64,000 bases of DNA, from assembly GCF_000328705.1 (NCBI RefSeq), contig NC_019673.1, positions 7,823,501-7,887,500 on the forward strand, given 5' to 3'. Position 1 is the stretch's first letter; each line of letters starts with the position of its first letter. Source of the stretch: Saccharothrix espanaensis DSM 44229. Lineage in GTDB: Bacteria; Actinomycetota; Actinomycetes; Mycobacteriales; Pseudonocardiaceae. The translations under genes and the position numbers were made by a program. This document shows, piece by piece, positions 27,994-36,653 of this stretch. Below the pieces are notes generated by a model. It was not told where the DNA came from and did not search any database. It saw nothing but the letters and a program-made list of their open reading frames with translations.

Positions 27994-28217
27994 GGGGTGC
28001 CTCCGGCGGGCGGGTCGGGCACCTTCCGGGTGCCTTCTTCGGGTCGGGTCGAGCGGATTCGGAGGACCTTTCCGGGCCAGCCGAGGATCCAGCGGTTGAG
28101 GTCTTTCGCGGTTGCCAGGCGGCGGAGGGTCGGTTTCTTCCTCGGGTCGCTCGGTGGTGGTGTCGGGTCCGGCGATGTCCTCGGTGTCAGGCGGGAGAGT
28201 CTCGGGGGTGGGGTCAT
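27990..28217 (-). CDS. 75-aa basic protein of unknown function coupled to comM
   Basis: The ATG overlaps the comM stop (ATGA) and has a very good ribosome binding site, AAAGGAGAAGG, inside comM. The product has a Pro/Arg-rich N-terminus (TPPPRLSRLTPRTSPDPTPP) and a basic core LRRLATAKDLNRWILGWPGK that could bind nucleic acid. I do not know a family for it. The coupling to comM and the position before dprA suggest a link with DNA processing, by inference. Confidence 0.55.
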   Translation of the reverse strand: MTPPPRLSRLTPRTSPDPTPPPSDPRKKPTLRRLATAKDLNRWILGWPGKVLRIRSTRPEEGTRKVPDPPAGGTP

Positions 28218-29731
28218 GGCCTTCTCCTTTCCCGGAATTCCAGGGCCGCGGCCACGTGGTCCGCGGTCGGTTCGTCGGTTTCGGCGAGGTCCGCCAGCGT
28301 CCAGGCGACGCGGAGGCAGCGGTCCGCGCCCCGGCCGGTGAGGGCACCGATCGCCAGGGCCCGGTCCAGCAGGGTGGTCGCGGTCCTGGGGAGGCGGAAC
28401 TCCTTGCGCAGGGCCGGGCCCGGGACTTCCGCGTTGGTCCGCCAGCCGTGCGGGGCCCAGCGGGAGCCGGCCCTGGCGCGCGCCTGGTGCACCCTGCGGC
28501 GGACCACGGCCGTCGGCTCGGGCGTGCCCACCTCGGGGCCGAGCATCACCGTCAGGGGGCGCATGGTCACCCGGAGGTCGACGCGGTCCAGCAGGGGCCC
28601 GGAGAGCTTGCTCTGGTAGCGGCGCTTGGCCGCGGGCAGGCAGACGCAGTCGAGGTCTTTCGGCGGCGCGCACGGACAGGCGTTGGCGGCCAGCACCAAC
28701 TGGAAGCGGGCCGGGTACCGGGCGATGCCGTCCCGACGGGCGATCCGCACCTCCCCGTCCTCCAGGCACGTCCGCAGGGCGTCCAGGCTGCGCGCGCCGA
28801 ACTCGCACGCCTCGTCGATGAACAGCACGCCGCGGTGCGCCCGGCTCACCGCGCCCGGCTTGGCCAGGCCCGAGCCGCCGCCCACCAGGGCCGCCGTCGA
28901 CGTCGACGGGTGCAGCGAGACGAACGGCGGGGTCGCCACCAGCGGGGCCTCCGGGGTGAGCAGACCGGCGATGGAGTGGATCGCGGTCACCCCGATGGCC
29001 TCGTCGGCCGACAGCGGCGGCAGCAGGCTGACCAGGCGTTCGGCCAGCATCGTCTTACCGGTGCCCGGCGGGCCGGTCAGCAGGACGTGGTGGCCGCCCG
29101 CCGCCGCCACCTCCAGCGCCCAGCGGGCCTCGGGCTGGCCGACCACGTCGGACAGGTCCTTGCCGGGCGGCACCGGCGGGGGCTCCGGGTGGGCGCCGGC
29201 CGGGGTCAGGGCCTCGTCCGAGCCCTTCAGCCAGTCGATGACGTCGGTCAGGGTCGCCGCGCCGTGCACCGCGAGGCCCTCGACCAGCGCCGCCTCGGGC
29301 AGCGACGCGGTCGGCACGACCGCTCTGGTCAGGCCGGCCCGCCGGGCGGCCAGCAGGGCGGGCAGCACGCCTCGGACCGTGCGCACGCGGCCGTCCAGGG
29401 CCAGTTCCCCGAGCAGCACGGTGCCGTGCAGGCGGTCGTCCGGGACGGCCTGGGACGCGGCCAGCACCACGCACGCCAGGGCCAGGTCGTAGCCCGAACC
29501 GCCCTTCGGGAGGGTGGCCGGGGACAGGCCCAGCGTCACCCGTTGGGTGGGCCACTCGTGGTCGCTGTTGCGGACCGCGGCCTTCACCCGGTCCTTGGAC
29601 TCGTGCAGGGCCGCGTCCGGCAGGCCCAGCAACTGGGTGCGGACCGAGCCCGCGCCCACGTCGGCCTCGATCTCCACCGGGACGCCGTCGACGCCGAACA
29701 GGGCCACGCACCAAGCGCTCGCGAGGGCCAT
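28214..29731 (-). CDS. comM: YifB/ComM family Mg-chelatase-like AAA+ ATPase
   Basis: ComM is a hexameric AAA+ helicase that promotes branch migration during natural transformation. The 505-residue protein has an N-terminal LonC/S5-like domain (about 1-170), Walker A GPPGTGKT at 220-227, Walker B GVLFIDEACEFG, the insertion typical of Mg-chelatase subunits with four cysteines (ANACPCAPPKDLDCVCLPA) and a C-terminal helical part. The ATG is one base after the yraN stop. Neighbours dprA and xerC are the usual ones. Confidence 0.95.
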   Translation of the reverse strand: MALASAWCVALFGVDGVPVEIEADVGAGSVRTQLLGLPDAALHESKDRVKAAVRNSDHEWPTQRVTLGLSPATLPKGGSGYDLALACVVLAASQAVPDDRLHGTVLLGELALDGRVRTVRGVLPALLAARRAGLTRAVVPTASLPEAALVEGLAVHGAATLTDVIDWLKGSDEALTPAGAHPEPPPVPPGKDLSDVVGQPEARWALEVAAAGGHHVLLTGPPGTGKTMLAERLVSLLPPLSADEAIGVTAIHSIAGLLTPEAPLVATPPFVSLHPSTSTAALVGGGSGLAKPGAVSRAHRGVLFIDEACEFGARSLDALRTCLEDGEVRIARRDGIARYPARFQLVLAANACPCAPPKDLDCVCLPAAKRRYQSKLSGPLLDRVDLRVTMRPLTVMLGPEVGTPEPTAVVRRRVHQARARAGSRWAPHGWRTNAEVPGPALRKEFRLPRTATTLLDRALAIGALTGRGADRCLRVAWTLADLAETDEPTADHVAAALEFRERRRP

Positions 29732-29732
29732 C

Positions 29733-30089
29733 TCAGGCACCCCGCACGTGGTGCAGGCGGATGGGGCCCGACCGCGGCCACAGGATGCCCACCAGGTCGC
29801 AGCGGACGTCCAGGCCGCGCAGGCCGTGCGCGTCACGCCAGCGCAGGCCCATGCCGCGCACGCGGTCGAGCTTGGTCGGGGTGACGGCCTCCAGCGGGCT
29901 GCCGCGGCCGGTGCCCGAGCGGCACTTCACCTCGCACACCACCAGCCGCTCGCGGTCGGTGGCGACGATGTCGAGCTCGCCCTCGGGACAGCGCCAGTTG
30001 CGGGCGAGCAGTTCCAGGCGCTCCTCCTGCCGCAGGTAGCGGCAGGCCACGTGCTCGCCCAGGCGGCCCAGCTCTCGGGTGTCCGGCAT
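29733..30089 (-). CDS. yraN: UPF0102 family YraN-like nuclease-fold protein
   Basis: A 118-residue protein of the UPF0102 family, with the restriction-endonuclease-like core: E in GRLGEHVACRYL, D in GELDIVATD and the E-x-K of VVCEVKCRSGTG. Function is not established; the fold suggests DNA cleavage or repair. First gene of the yraN-comM-...-dprA-xerC-whiG operon. Confidence 0.9.
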   Translation of the reverse strand: MPDTRELGRLGEHVACRYLRQEERLELLARNWRCPEGELDIVATDRERLVVCEVKCRSGTGRGSPLEAVTPTKLDRVRGMGLRWRDAHGLRGLDVRCDLVGILWPRSGPIRLHHVRGA

Positions 30090-30251
30090 GGTGTTGCTCC
30101 GTTCGGCTCAGTCTGCGTGTCGTGATCGACTGTGCCGAAGCGGATCTTGCGGGGCCAGGGGGAACCCGAGATCTGTGGATGGGGTTTCAGGGGCTGTGGA
30201 CAACTGCCCACAACAACGCCTACCTGCGAAAACCGGCCAGAGAGCCGTGAA

Positions 30252-30277
30252 GGGGCTCATCCGGGTGGATGAGCCCC
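30252..30277 (-). terminator. Stem-loop downstream of the DUF2469 gene
   Basis: An 11-bp perfect stem GGGGCTCATCC with a four-base loop lies just behind the DUF2469 stop. Without a T run it is a probable terminator between the rnhB-DUF2469 unit and yraN. Confidence 0.7.
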
Positions 30278-30293
30278 TGGCGACTGGGAACGG

Positions 30294-30617
30294 TCAGGAG
30301 TTGAACGGACCGTCCTCGGGGAGCCTCAGGTCGGGCTTGTCCAGCTCTTCGACGTTGACGTCCTTGAACGTGATGACCCGGACGTTCTTCACGAACCGGG
30401 CGGGCCGGTACATGTCCCAGACCCACGCGTCGGACATCCGCACCTCGAAGTAGACCTCGCCGTCCGCGTTGCGGACCTGCACGTCCACCGAGTTGGCCAG
30501 GTAGAACCGCCGCTCGGTCTCCACGACGAACGAGAACTGGCTGACGATGTCGCGGTACTCCTTGTACAGCGACAACTCCATCTCGGTCTCGTACTTCTCG
30601 AGATCCTCTGCACTCAT
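30294..30617 (-). CDS. DUF2469 family protein
   Basis: A 107-residue protein of the actinobacterial DUF2469 family (like mycobacterial Rv2901c). It starts MSAEDLEKYETEMELSLYKE and contains the conserved FVVETERRFYLANSVDV and WVWDMYRPARFVKNVRVITF. The function is unknown, though the protein is highly conserved. The ATG overlaps the rnhB stop by one base, so the two are coupled. The lepB-rnhB-DUF2469-yraN-comM order is the same as in mycobacteria. Confidence 0.93.
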   Translation of the reverse strand: MSAEDLEKYETEMELSLYKEYRDIVSQFSFVVETERRFYLANSVDVQVRNADGEVYFEVRMSDAWVWDMYRPARFVKNVRVITFKDVNVEELDKPDLRLPEDGPFNS

Positions 30618-31411
30618 TACGCCTCCGCGCGGGTGCTCATCGAATCCGCGCTCCTCCTCGTCGCGAGCCTGCCACCGCTGGTCTGCGGCGATGTTCCATT
30701 CTGGACCACGGTGGCGGAAAGCACGTCACGCGCCACTCGGTGCGGCGCGGTCAACCCGTGCCGGGCCCCCGCCGAGGCCACATTCGCATACGACCAGCGG
30801 TGCTCCGCGCTCGGCCCGTGCTCCAGCAGGGCGGCGGTGTGCTCGGCGGTGCTGTAGCCCTTGTGCACGTCGAACCCGTACACCGGCAGGTCGCCGTGCA
30901 TCTCGGCCATGATCCGGTCCCGGGTGACCTTGGCCAGCACGGACGCGGCCGCGACGCACGCCGCCACCCGGTCGCCCTTGACCACCGGCATGTTCGGCGC
31001 GGTCAGCCCCGGCACCGGGAACCCGTCGGTGAGCACGTAGCCGGGGTGCGCGGACAGCCGCGCGACCGCCCGCCGCATCCCCTCGATGTTCGCCACGTGC
31101 ACGCCGATCAGGTCGACCTCCCACGCCGGGATCACGATGACCGCGTAGTCGACCGCGCGCTTGACCACCACGTCGAAGATCCGGTCCCGCGCGGCGGCGG
31201 TGAGCAGCTTGGAGTCGGTCAGGCCCTCGAACCGGGCCGCGTCACCGGGCTTGAGCACGCACGACGCGACGACCAGCGGGCCTGCGCAGGCACCGCGACC
31301 GGCCTCGTCCACCCCGGCCACCGGGCCGAGGCCGCGCCGGTCCAGCGCGGCCTGGAACGCCCAGATGCCCGCGGTCTGCCGGACCTGCGCCCGAGGCGGC
31401 TTGCGGATCAC
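30617..31411 (-). CDS. rnhB: Ribonuclease HII
   Basis: RNase HII removes ribonucleotides from DNA and RNA from hybrids. The 264-residue protein has the metal-binding GVDEAGRGACAGPLVVAS (Asp35, Glu36), the Asp in YVLTDGFPVPG and a later Asp in AKVTRDRIMAEM. The last 40 residues, after HRWSYANVASAG, extend beyond the usual end and are probably disordered. GTG start ten bases after the signal peptidase stop. Confidence 0.94.
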   Translation of the reverse strand: MIRKPPRAQVRQTAGIWAFQAALDRRGLGPVAGVDEAGRGACAGPLVVASCVLKPGDAARFEGLTDSKLLTAAARDRIFDVVVKRAVDYAVIVIPAWEVDLIGVHVANIEGMRRAVARLSAHPGYVLTDGFPVPGLTAPNMPVVKGDRVAACVAAASVLAKVTRDRIMAEMHGDLPVYGFDVHKGYSTAEHTAALLEHGPSAEHRWSYANVASAGARHGLTAPHRVARDVLSATVVQNGTSPQTSGGRLATRRSADSMSTRAEA

Positions 31412-31420
31412 CAGCCGACC

Positions 31421-32326
31421 CTATCCCAGCCGCGAACGCCGGATCCGGCCCCTGACCCGCCGGCCGAGCAGCAGCACCGGCCACGCCGCGGCCAGCCCGA
31501 CCCCGGCCGGCACCGCGTCCTGCCACACCGGCGCGCCCAGCGCCACGACCTGCGGGTTCTGGTCGGACACGCCGCCCCAGCGGCCCGGCGGGAGCACGAC
31601 CACCCGCGCCTTGCCCACCACCTTGTCCACCGGCACCAGACCGCCCAGCCGGCGGTCGCCCTGGCAGCGCGAGTCGCACGAGTCGTTGCGGTTGTCACCC
31701 ATCACGAACAGGTAGCCGTCCGGGATCTCCAACTCGTCGTAGGAGTCCTGGAAGCTGCCGCGCCCCGGTTCCCAGTAGACGTACGGCTCGTCCAGCGGCT
31801 TGCCGTCGACCAGGAACCGGTTCTTCTCGTCGCAGCACTTCACGGTCTGCCCGCCGACCGCGATGATCCGCTTGACGAAGTCCTCCTTGCTCGCCGTCGG
31901 TATCCCGATCAGCGAGCCCAGCCCCTGGAAGAACCCGACCACCGGGTTCGCCGGCTCGGCCGGCGCGAAGTCGTTGTTGATCCAGGTGTCCGGCCCGTGG
32001 AAGACGACCACGTCGCCCGGCGTGGGGTCGGTGAAGTCGTAGGTGAGCTTGTCGACCAGCACCCGGTCTCCGAAGCACGGCGAGGTGCAGCCGTGCAGCG
32101 TCTGCTCCATCGACTCGGACGGGATCATGTAGACCCGTGCCAGGAATGTCTGGATCAGGAACGCGAGCCCCACCGCGACCACCAGGAGGATCGGCAGCTC
32201 ACGCCAGAACGAGCCTTTCCCCTTCTTCTTCCGCGACCGTTTCCGGAACTCCTCGATCTTCTCCTCGTCGGAGGAGTGCTCGGGGTCCTCGTCGGACGAA
32301 CCGCGGGAAGGTGCGACGTCTACCAC
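31421..32326 (-). CDS. lepB: Signal peptidase I (downstream copy)
   Basis: Type I signal peptidase, 301 residues. An acidic then very basic cytoplasmic N-terminus (RKRSRKKKGKG) precedes one membrane helix at 44-62. The catalytic Ser72 lies in MIPSESMEQTL and Lys152 in DFVKRIIAVGGQ; GDNRNDSCDSR is box E. A C-terminal helix (AGVGLAAAWPVLLLG) makes a second membrane anchor. Four bases separate it from a second copy upstream; the two share most catalytic-domain sequence. Confidence 0.95.
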   Translation of the reverse strand: MVDVAPSRGSSDEDPEHSSDEEKIEEFRKRSRKKKGKGSFWRELPILLVVAVGLAFLIQTFLARVYMIPSESMEQTLHGCTSPCFGDRVLVDKLTYDFTDPTPGDVVVFHGPDTWINNDFAPAEPANPVVGFFQGLGSLIGIPTASKEDFVKRIIAVGGQTVKCCDEKNRFLVDGKPLDEPYVYWEPGRGSFQDSYDELEIPDGYLFVMGDNRNDSCDSRCQGDRRLGGLVPVDKVVGKARVVVLPPGRWGGVSDQNPQVVALGAPVWQDAVPAGVGLAAAWPVLLLGRRVRGRIRRSRLG

Positions 32327-32330
32327 GCGG

Positions 32331-33245
32331 TCAGCGTACCGAGCCGGTGTGTGAGGCCCTGGTCAGCCGGCCCCGGAGCCGGCGGCCGAGGAAGAGCACC
32401 GGCCACGCGGCGGCCAGCCCGACGCCCGCCGGGATCCCGGACTGCCACGCGGGCGCGCCCATGGCCACTACCTGCGGGTTGTGGTCGCCGATGCCGCTCC
32501 AGCGGGCCGGCGGCAGCACGATCGCGCGCGCTTTGCCGATCACTTCGGACTCCGGAACGGCCCCGTTCACGCCGCCGGAACCCTGGCAACGGGAGTCGCA
32601 CGAGTTCGTCCGGTTGTCACCCATCACCCAAAGGTGTCCCTCGGGGACCTTCACGGGCTCGAACGGGTCCTGGCTCTCCGGGCCGGTGCCGGGCTGCCAG
32701 TAGACGTAGGGCTCGTCCAGCGGCTTGCCGTCGACCTTGACCCGGTGCTGCTCGTCGCAGCACTCGACGGTCTGCCCGCCCACGGCGATCACGCGCTTGA
32801 CGAAGTCGCGCTCGTCCGGCGGCGCGAGGCCGATCAGCGACAGGCCGGACTGGAAGACCCGCACGACGGGGTTGTCCGAGCGGGCCGACTGGAAGTCGTT
32901 CGCGGTCCACGCGGGCGGCCCGCGGAAGACGACGACGTCGCCCGGCTCGATGTCGGAGAAGTCGTAGACCAGCTTGTCCACGAGCACCCGGTCGCCGAAG
33001 CACGGCGAGGTGCAACCGTGCAGCGTCTTCTCCATCGACGCCGACGGGATCACGTACACGCGCGCGAGGAACGTCTGGATCAGGACGGTGAGCACGAGCG
33101 CTGTGCCGAGGAGAACGAGGACCTCGCGCCACAGCGGGGCCTTCTTCTTTTTCTTGCCCTTACCGCCCGATGCCGAGTCCGGAGTGGACTCGGCATCGGG
33201 TTCCCGACCGTCTTCGTCAGCGGAGCTGTGCGCGGGTTCTGCCAC
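32331..33245 (-). CDS. lepB: Signal peptidase I (upstream copy)
   Basis: Second signal peptidase I, 304 residues, parallel in architecture to its neighbour: lysine-rich N-terminus (GKGKKKKK), helix at about 42-60, catalytic Ser70 (VIPSASMEKTL), Lys150 (DFVKRVIAVGGQ), GDNRTNSCDSR and a C-terminal membrane helix. The tandem pair looks like a local duplication. Substrate preference may differ between copies. The GTG start is 34 bases after the rplS stop. Confidence 0.95.
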   Translation of the reverse strand: MAEPAHSSADEDGREPDAESTPDSASGGKGKKKKKAPLWREVLVLLGTALVLTVLIQTFLARVYVIPSASMEKTLHGCTSPCFGDRVLVDKLVYDFSDIEPGDVVVFRGPPAWTANDFQSARSDNPVVRVFQSGLSLIGLAPPDERDFVKRVIAVGGQTVECCDEQHRVKVDGKPLDEPYVYWQPGTGPESQDPFEPVKVPEGHLWVMGDNRTNSCDSRCQGSGGVNGAVPESEVIGKARAIVLPPARWSGIGDHNPQVVAMGAPAWQSGIPAGVGLAAAWPVLFLGRRLRGRLTRASHTGSVR

Positions 33246-33279
33246 GTTGGCAGGCTACTGGTCGGGCGTGAACCAGGCG

Positions 33280-33639
33280 TCAGGAGGCCGGCTTGGCGTC
33301 CCGCTTCTCCTTGATCTTCGCGGCCTTGCCGCGCAGGTCGCGCAGGTAGTACAGCTTCGCGCGGCGCACGTCGCCGCGGGTGGCGACCTCGATCTCGGAG
33401 ATGTTCGGGGAGTGCACCGGGAAGGTGCGCTCGACGCCGACGCCGAACGAGACCTTGCGGACGGTGAAGGTCTCGCGGATCCCGCCGTTCTGGCGGCGGA
33501 TCACGACGCCCTGGAACACCTGGACCCGCTCGCGGGAGCCCTCGATGACGCGGACGTGGACCTTCAGCGTGTCGCCCGGCCGGAAGCTCGGGATGTCGGA
33601 GCGCAGCGACTGGGCGTCAAGAGCGTCCAGGGTGTTCAT
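33280..33639 (-). CDS. rplS: 50S ribosomal protein L19
   Basis: L19 lies at the 30S-50S interface. The 119-residue protein contains [40 protein letters not shown] and [16 protein letters not shown], all standard. The ATG giving [10 protein letters not shown] is supported by GAGGA upstream; a longer frame is open but not homologous. Downstream of trmD in the conserved rpsP-khpA-rimM-trmD-rplS group. Confidence 0.97.
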   Translation of the reverse strand: MNTLDALDAQSLRSDIPSFRPGDTLKVHVRVIEGSRERVQVFQGVVIRRQNGGIRETFTVRKVSFGVGVERTFPVHSPNISEIEVATRGDVRRAKLYYLRDLRGKAAKIKEKRDAKPAS

Positions 33640-33827
33640 CGGTGGTCCGTCCTCGTCCTCACGTGTAATGCGTACTCCCCCGAGGCGCGTACTTGCCAAG
33701 GTCGCTCATGGCCTTGCCAAGGTGTCACACATCCGCGTGGGGGCGGGCTTTGCGGCGCACCCCGGTTGACCGGGTGCAGCAACCTGTCCAGTGTGCCAGA
33801 CGAGGCGGGCCGCGACGAAATCGGGGG

Positions 33828-34568
33828 TTACCGCAGCTCGTCCAGCAGCTTGCGGTCGTGCTTGTCCAGCGCGCCCTCGGGCAGGGCGTCGAGCAGTTCC
33901 GGGCGGCGCTCCCACGTGCGGCGCAGCGCCTGGTCACGCCGCCAGCGGTCGATCGCCCGGTGGTTGCCCGAGCGCAGCACGTCCGGCACCGCCAGCTCGC
34001 GCCACACCTCGGGCCGGGTGTACGACGGGCCCTCCAGCAGGCCGTCGGAGAACGAGTCCTGCGCGGCCGACGCCGGGTTGCCCAGCACGCCGGGCAGCAG
34101 CCGGACCACGGCCTCGACCACGACCAGCACCGCCACCTCACCGCCGACCAGCACGTAGTCGCCGAGGGAGACCTCGTCGACGCGCATCCGGCGGGAGGCG
34201 TCGTCCACCACCCGCTGGTCGATGCCCTCGTACCGGCCGCACGCGAACACCAGCCGCGACTCGGCGGCGTACTCGTGGGCCAGCTCCTGGGTGAACGGCC
34301 GCCCGGCGGGCGTGGGCACGACCAGCCTCGGCGGCGGGTCGCCCGCGCACACCTCGTCCAGCGCCGCACCCCACACCTGGGGCTTCATCACCATGCCCGG
34401 ACCACCGCCGTAAGGGCTGTCGTCCACGGCCTTGTGCACGTCGTGCGTCCAGTCGCGCAGGTCGTGCACGCCGACGCTGATCAGGCCCTTGTCGATGGCC
34501 TTGCCGAGCAGCGCGGCGCGCAGCGGCTCCAGGTACTCCGGGAAGATCGTGACGACGTCAATCCGCAT
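33828..34568 (-). CDS. trmD: tRNA (guanine(37)-N1)-methyltransferase
   Basis: TrmD methylates G37 of tRNAs with a G36 and so prevents frameshifting. The 246-residue protein has the SPOUT trefoil-knot motifs: [24 protein letters not shown] and [13 protein letters not shown]. The C-terminal HYR-like [20 protein letters not shown] is present. The ATG overlaps the rimM end by 11 bases. Confidence 0.96.
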   Translation of the reverse strand: MRIDVVTIFPEYLEPLRAALLGKAIDKGLISVGVHDLRDWTHDVHKAVDDSPYGGGPGMVMKPQVWGAALDEVCAGDPPPRLVVPTPAGRPFTQELAHEYAAESRLVFACGRYEGIDQRVVDDASRRMRVDEVSLGDYVLVGGEVAVLVVVEAVVRLLPGVLGNPASAAQDSFSDGLLEGPSYTRPEVWRELAVPDVLRSGNHRAIDRWRRDQALRRTWERRPELLDALPEGALDKHDRKLLDELR

Positions 34569-35076
34569 CGAGGAGACCTTCGGGCGGGTCGAGCACCACG
34601 CGTCCACCGCGCACGTCGACGGTGGGCACGATCTGGCGCACGAACGGCACCAGCAGCTCACCGCCCTCCGCGCGGTCGACCACCAGCAGCTCGCCTCCCG
34701 GACCGTGCGCGATCTCGCGCACCTTGCCGATCTCGGTGCCGTCGAGCAGTTCGGCCCGCAGACCTTCCAGCTCGTGGTCGTAGAACTCGTCCGGGTCACC
34801 GGTCGGCGGCAGGTCATCGGTGCTGGCCAACAGCAGCGTCCCCCGCAGCGTCTCGGCGACGTCCCTGGTCAGGACCTCTTCGAAACGCACCAGCAGCCGC
34901 CCGGAGTGGTTCCGGGCGGCTGCGACGGTAACGGTGCGGGACGTGCCGTCGCGCAGCTTCGCGATCAGCGCCGAACCGTGCGCGAACCGCAGTTCGGGCG
35001 AGTCGGTGCGCACGTCCACGGCGAGTTCGCCGGTGATCCCGTGCGCCTTGGCCACACGGCCGACGACGACGTCCAT
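34558..35076 (-). CDS. rimM: Ribosome maturation factor RimM
   Basis: RimM binds S19 and helps mature the 30S head. The 172-residue protein has the N-terminal RimM domain ([20 protein letters not shown]) and a C-terminal PRC-barrel ([10 protein letters not shown], then [13 protein letters not shown]). It lies between khpA and trmD as usual and overlaps trmD. Confidence 0.95.
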   Translation of the reverse strand: MDVVVGRVAKAHGITGELAVDVRTDSPELRFAHGSALIAKLRDGTSRTVTVAAARNHSGRLLVRFEEVLTRDVAETLRGTLLLASTDDLPPTGDPDEFYDHELEGLRAELLDGTEIGKVREIAHGPGGELLVVDRAEGGELLVPFVRQIVPTVDVRGGRVVLDPPEGLLDAD

Positions 35077-35084
35077 GCGCGCGC

Positions 35085-35324
35085 TCAGCGGTCGGTGTCG
35101 ACCACGTCGACGCGCACGCCACGCCCGCCGATCCCGGCCATCACCGTGCGCAGGGCCGTCGCGGTGCGACCGCTGCGACCGATCACCTTGCCGAGGTCGT
35201 CCGGGTGGACGTGGACCTCGAGGGTGCGACCGCGCCGGGTCGTGACCAGGTTCACCCGGACGTCGTCCGGGTGGTCGACGATGCCCCGAACGAGGTGTTC
35301 GAGGGCGTCAGCCAACAAGCTCAC
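35085..35324 (-). CDS. khpA: KH-domain RNA-binding protein KhpA
   Basis: A 79-residue single type II KH domain with the GxxG loop in [17 protein letters not shown]. KhpA with KhpB (Jag) binds small and messenger RNAs in Gram-positive bacteria. The start overlaps the rpsP stop by four bases. Formerly annotated UPF0109. Confidence 0.93.
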   Translation of the reverse strand: MSLLADALEHLVRGIVDHPDDVRVNLVTTRRGRTLEVHVHPDDLGKVIGRSGRTATALRTVMAGIGGRGVRVDVVDTDR

Positions 35325-35746
35325 GCCTCGTCCTTGGGGGCCTCGGCCTCGTCGCTCTTCTTGGCCTTCTTCTTCGGCGTGGTGGCCTCGGTCGTCGGCG
35401 CGTCGCCGGCGGCGGCGAGCGCGGCGGCGAACAGCTCCGCCTTGCTCGTCTTCGGCTCCTTGACCTTCAGCGTGCCCTCGGCGCCCGGCAGGCCCTTGAA
35501 CTTCTGCCAGTCACCGGTGATCTCCAGGATCCGCTGCACGGACTCGGTCGGCTGCGCGCCGACGCCCAGCCAGTACTGCGCCCGGTCGGAGTCCACCGCG
35601 ATGAACGACGGCTCTTCCTTCGGGTGGTACTTGCCGATCGTCTCGATGGCCTTGCCGTTGCGGCGGGTGCGCGCGTCGGCGACGACGATGCGGTAGTACG
35701 GCTGACGGATCTTGCCAAGCCGCTGAAGCTTGATCTTGACGGCCAC
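35321..35746 (-). CDS. rpsP: 30S ribosomal protein S16
   Basis: S16 of the small subunit, here 141 residues. The ribosomal core (about 1-85) has the invariant [20 protein letters not shown] and ERAQYWLG-like [19 protein letters not shown]-terminal tail rich in Ala, Lys and Glu ([19 protein letters not shown]) is typical of actinobacteria. First gene of its operon. Confidence 0.96.
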   Translation of the reverse strand: MAVKIKLQRLGKIRQPYYRIVVADARTRRNGKAIETIGKYHPKEEPSFIAVDSDRAQYWLGVGAQPTESVQRILEITGDWQKFKGLPGAEGTLKVKEPKTSKAELFAAALAAAGDAPTTEATTPKKKAKKSDEAEAPKDEA

Positions 35747-35897
35747 GGGTGTGGGTACTCCTCAGGCTCTCGTTTGCTCAGGTGCGGGCACTCCTCGCCC
35801 GCGTGGGGCACGAGCGGGAAAGCCCAAAGGTCTGGGCGCCATGGCACGGTGAGAGGGACCGACCGCGGCGAACAACAGGCCATTCTGCCAGACAGGT

Positions 35898-36653
35898 CTA
35901 CCCGGCCACGAATCGGCCCACGGCTACGCCCGCCTCGGTCAGCGCTGTCCGCACCGATCGGGCGTGGTCCACGGCACCCGGAGTGTCCCCGTGCAGGCAG
36001 ATGGAGTCCACCTCGGTGGCGAGGGTCTCACCCGAAATCGCGATCAGTTCACCGCGTCGAGCGAGCCTCAGGACCTGTTCGAGGACTTGCTGCGTGTCGG
36101 TCAGCACAGCACCGGGCTGCGTGCGCGGCACCAACGTGCCCTCGGGCGTGTAGGCGCGGTCCGCGAACGCCTCACACACCGCGCGCAGGCCCGCGCGTGA
36201 CGCGTGGTGCAGCAGACGCGAACCGGGCAGACCCAGCACGGGCAGTTCGCCGAACGCCTTCACGCCCGCCACAACCGCCTCGGCCTGCTTGTCGTGGTGC
36301 ACGGTCGCGTTGTACAGCGCGCCGTGCGGCTTCACGTAAGACACCGCCGTACCCGCAGCGCGTGCACACGCGTCCAGCGCACCGATCTGGTAGAGCACCT
36401 CGTCGGCCAGTTCGGTCGGGTCGGCGTCGATGAACCGCCGACCGAACCCCGCGAGGTCGCGGTACGACACCTGCGCACCCACGGCCACCCCACGCTCAGC
36501 GGCCCGCGCACACACCCGACGCATGGTCGAAGGATCGCCCGCGTGGAACCCGCACGCGACGTTCGCACTGGTCACAACGTCGAGCAACGCGTCATCGTCG
36601 CCCAACCGCCAGATCCCGAACCCCTCGCCGAGATCGCTGTTGAGGTCGATCAC
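35898..36653 (-). CDS. pxpA: 5-oxoprolinase subunit A (LamB/YcsF family)
   Basis: PxpA, with PxpB and PxpC, opens 5-oxoproline using ATP. The 251-residue protein has the family start VIDLNSDLGEGFGIW, SANVACGFHAGDPSTM, YVKPHGALYN and the C-terminal ICLHGDTPGAVDHA. PxpB and PxpC are not in the window, which is unusual because the three are commonly together. The GTG start overlaps the end of the upstream CPBP gene (GTGA). Confidence 0.92.
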   Translation of the reverse strand: MIDLNSDLGEGFGIWRLGDDDALLDVVTSANVACGFHAGDPSTMRRVCARAAERGVAVGAQVSYRDLAGFGRRFIDADPTELADEVLYQIGALDACARAAGTAVSYVKPHGALYNATVHHDKQAEAVVAGVKAFGELPVLGLPGSRLLHHASRAGLRAVCEAFADRAYTPEGTLVPRTQPGAVLTDTQQVLEQVLRLARRGELIAISGETLATEVDSICLHGDTPGAVDHARSVRTALTEAGVAVGRFVAG

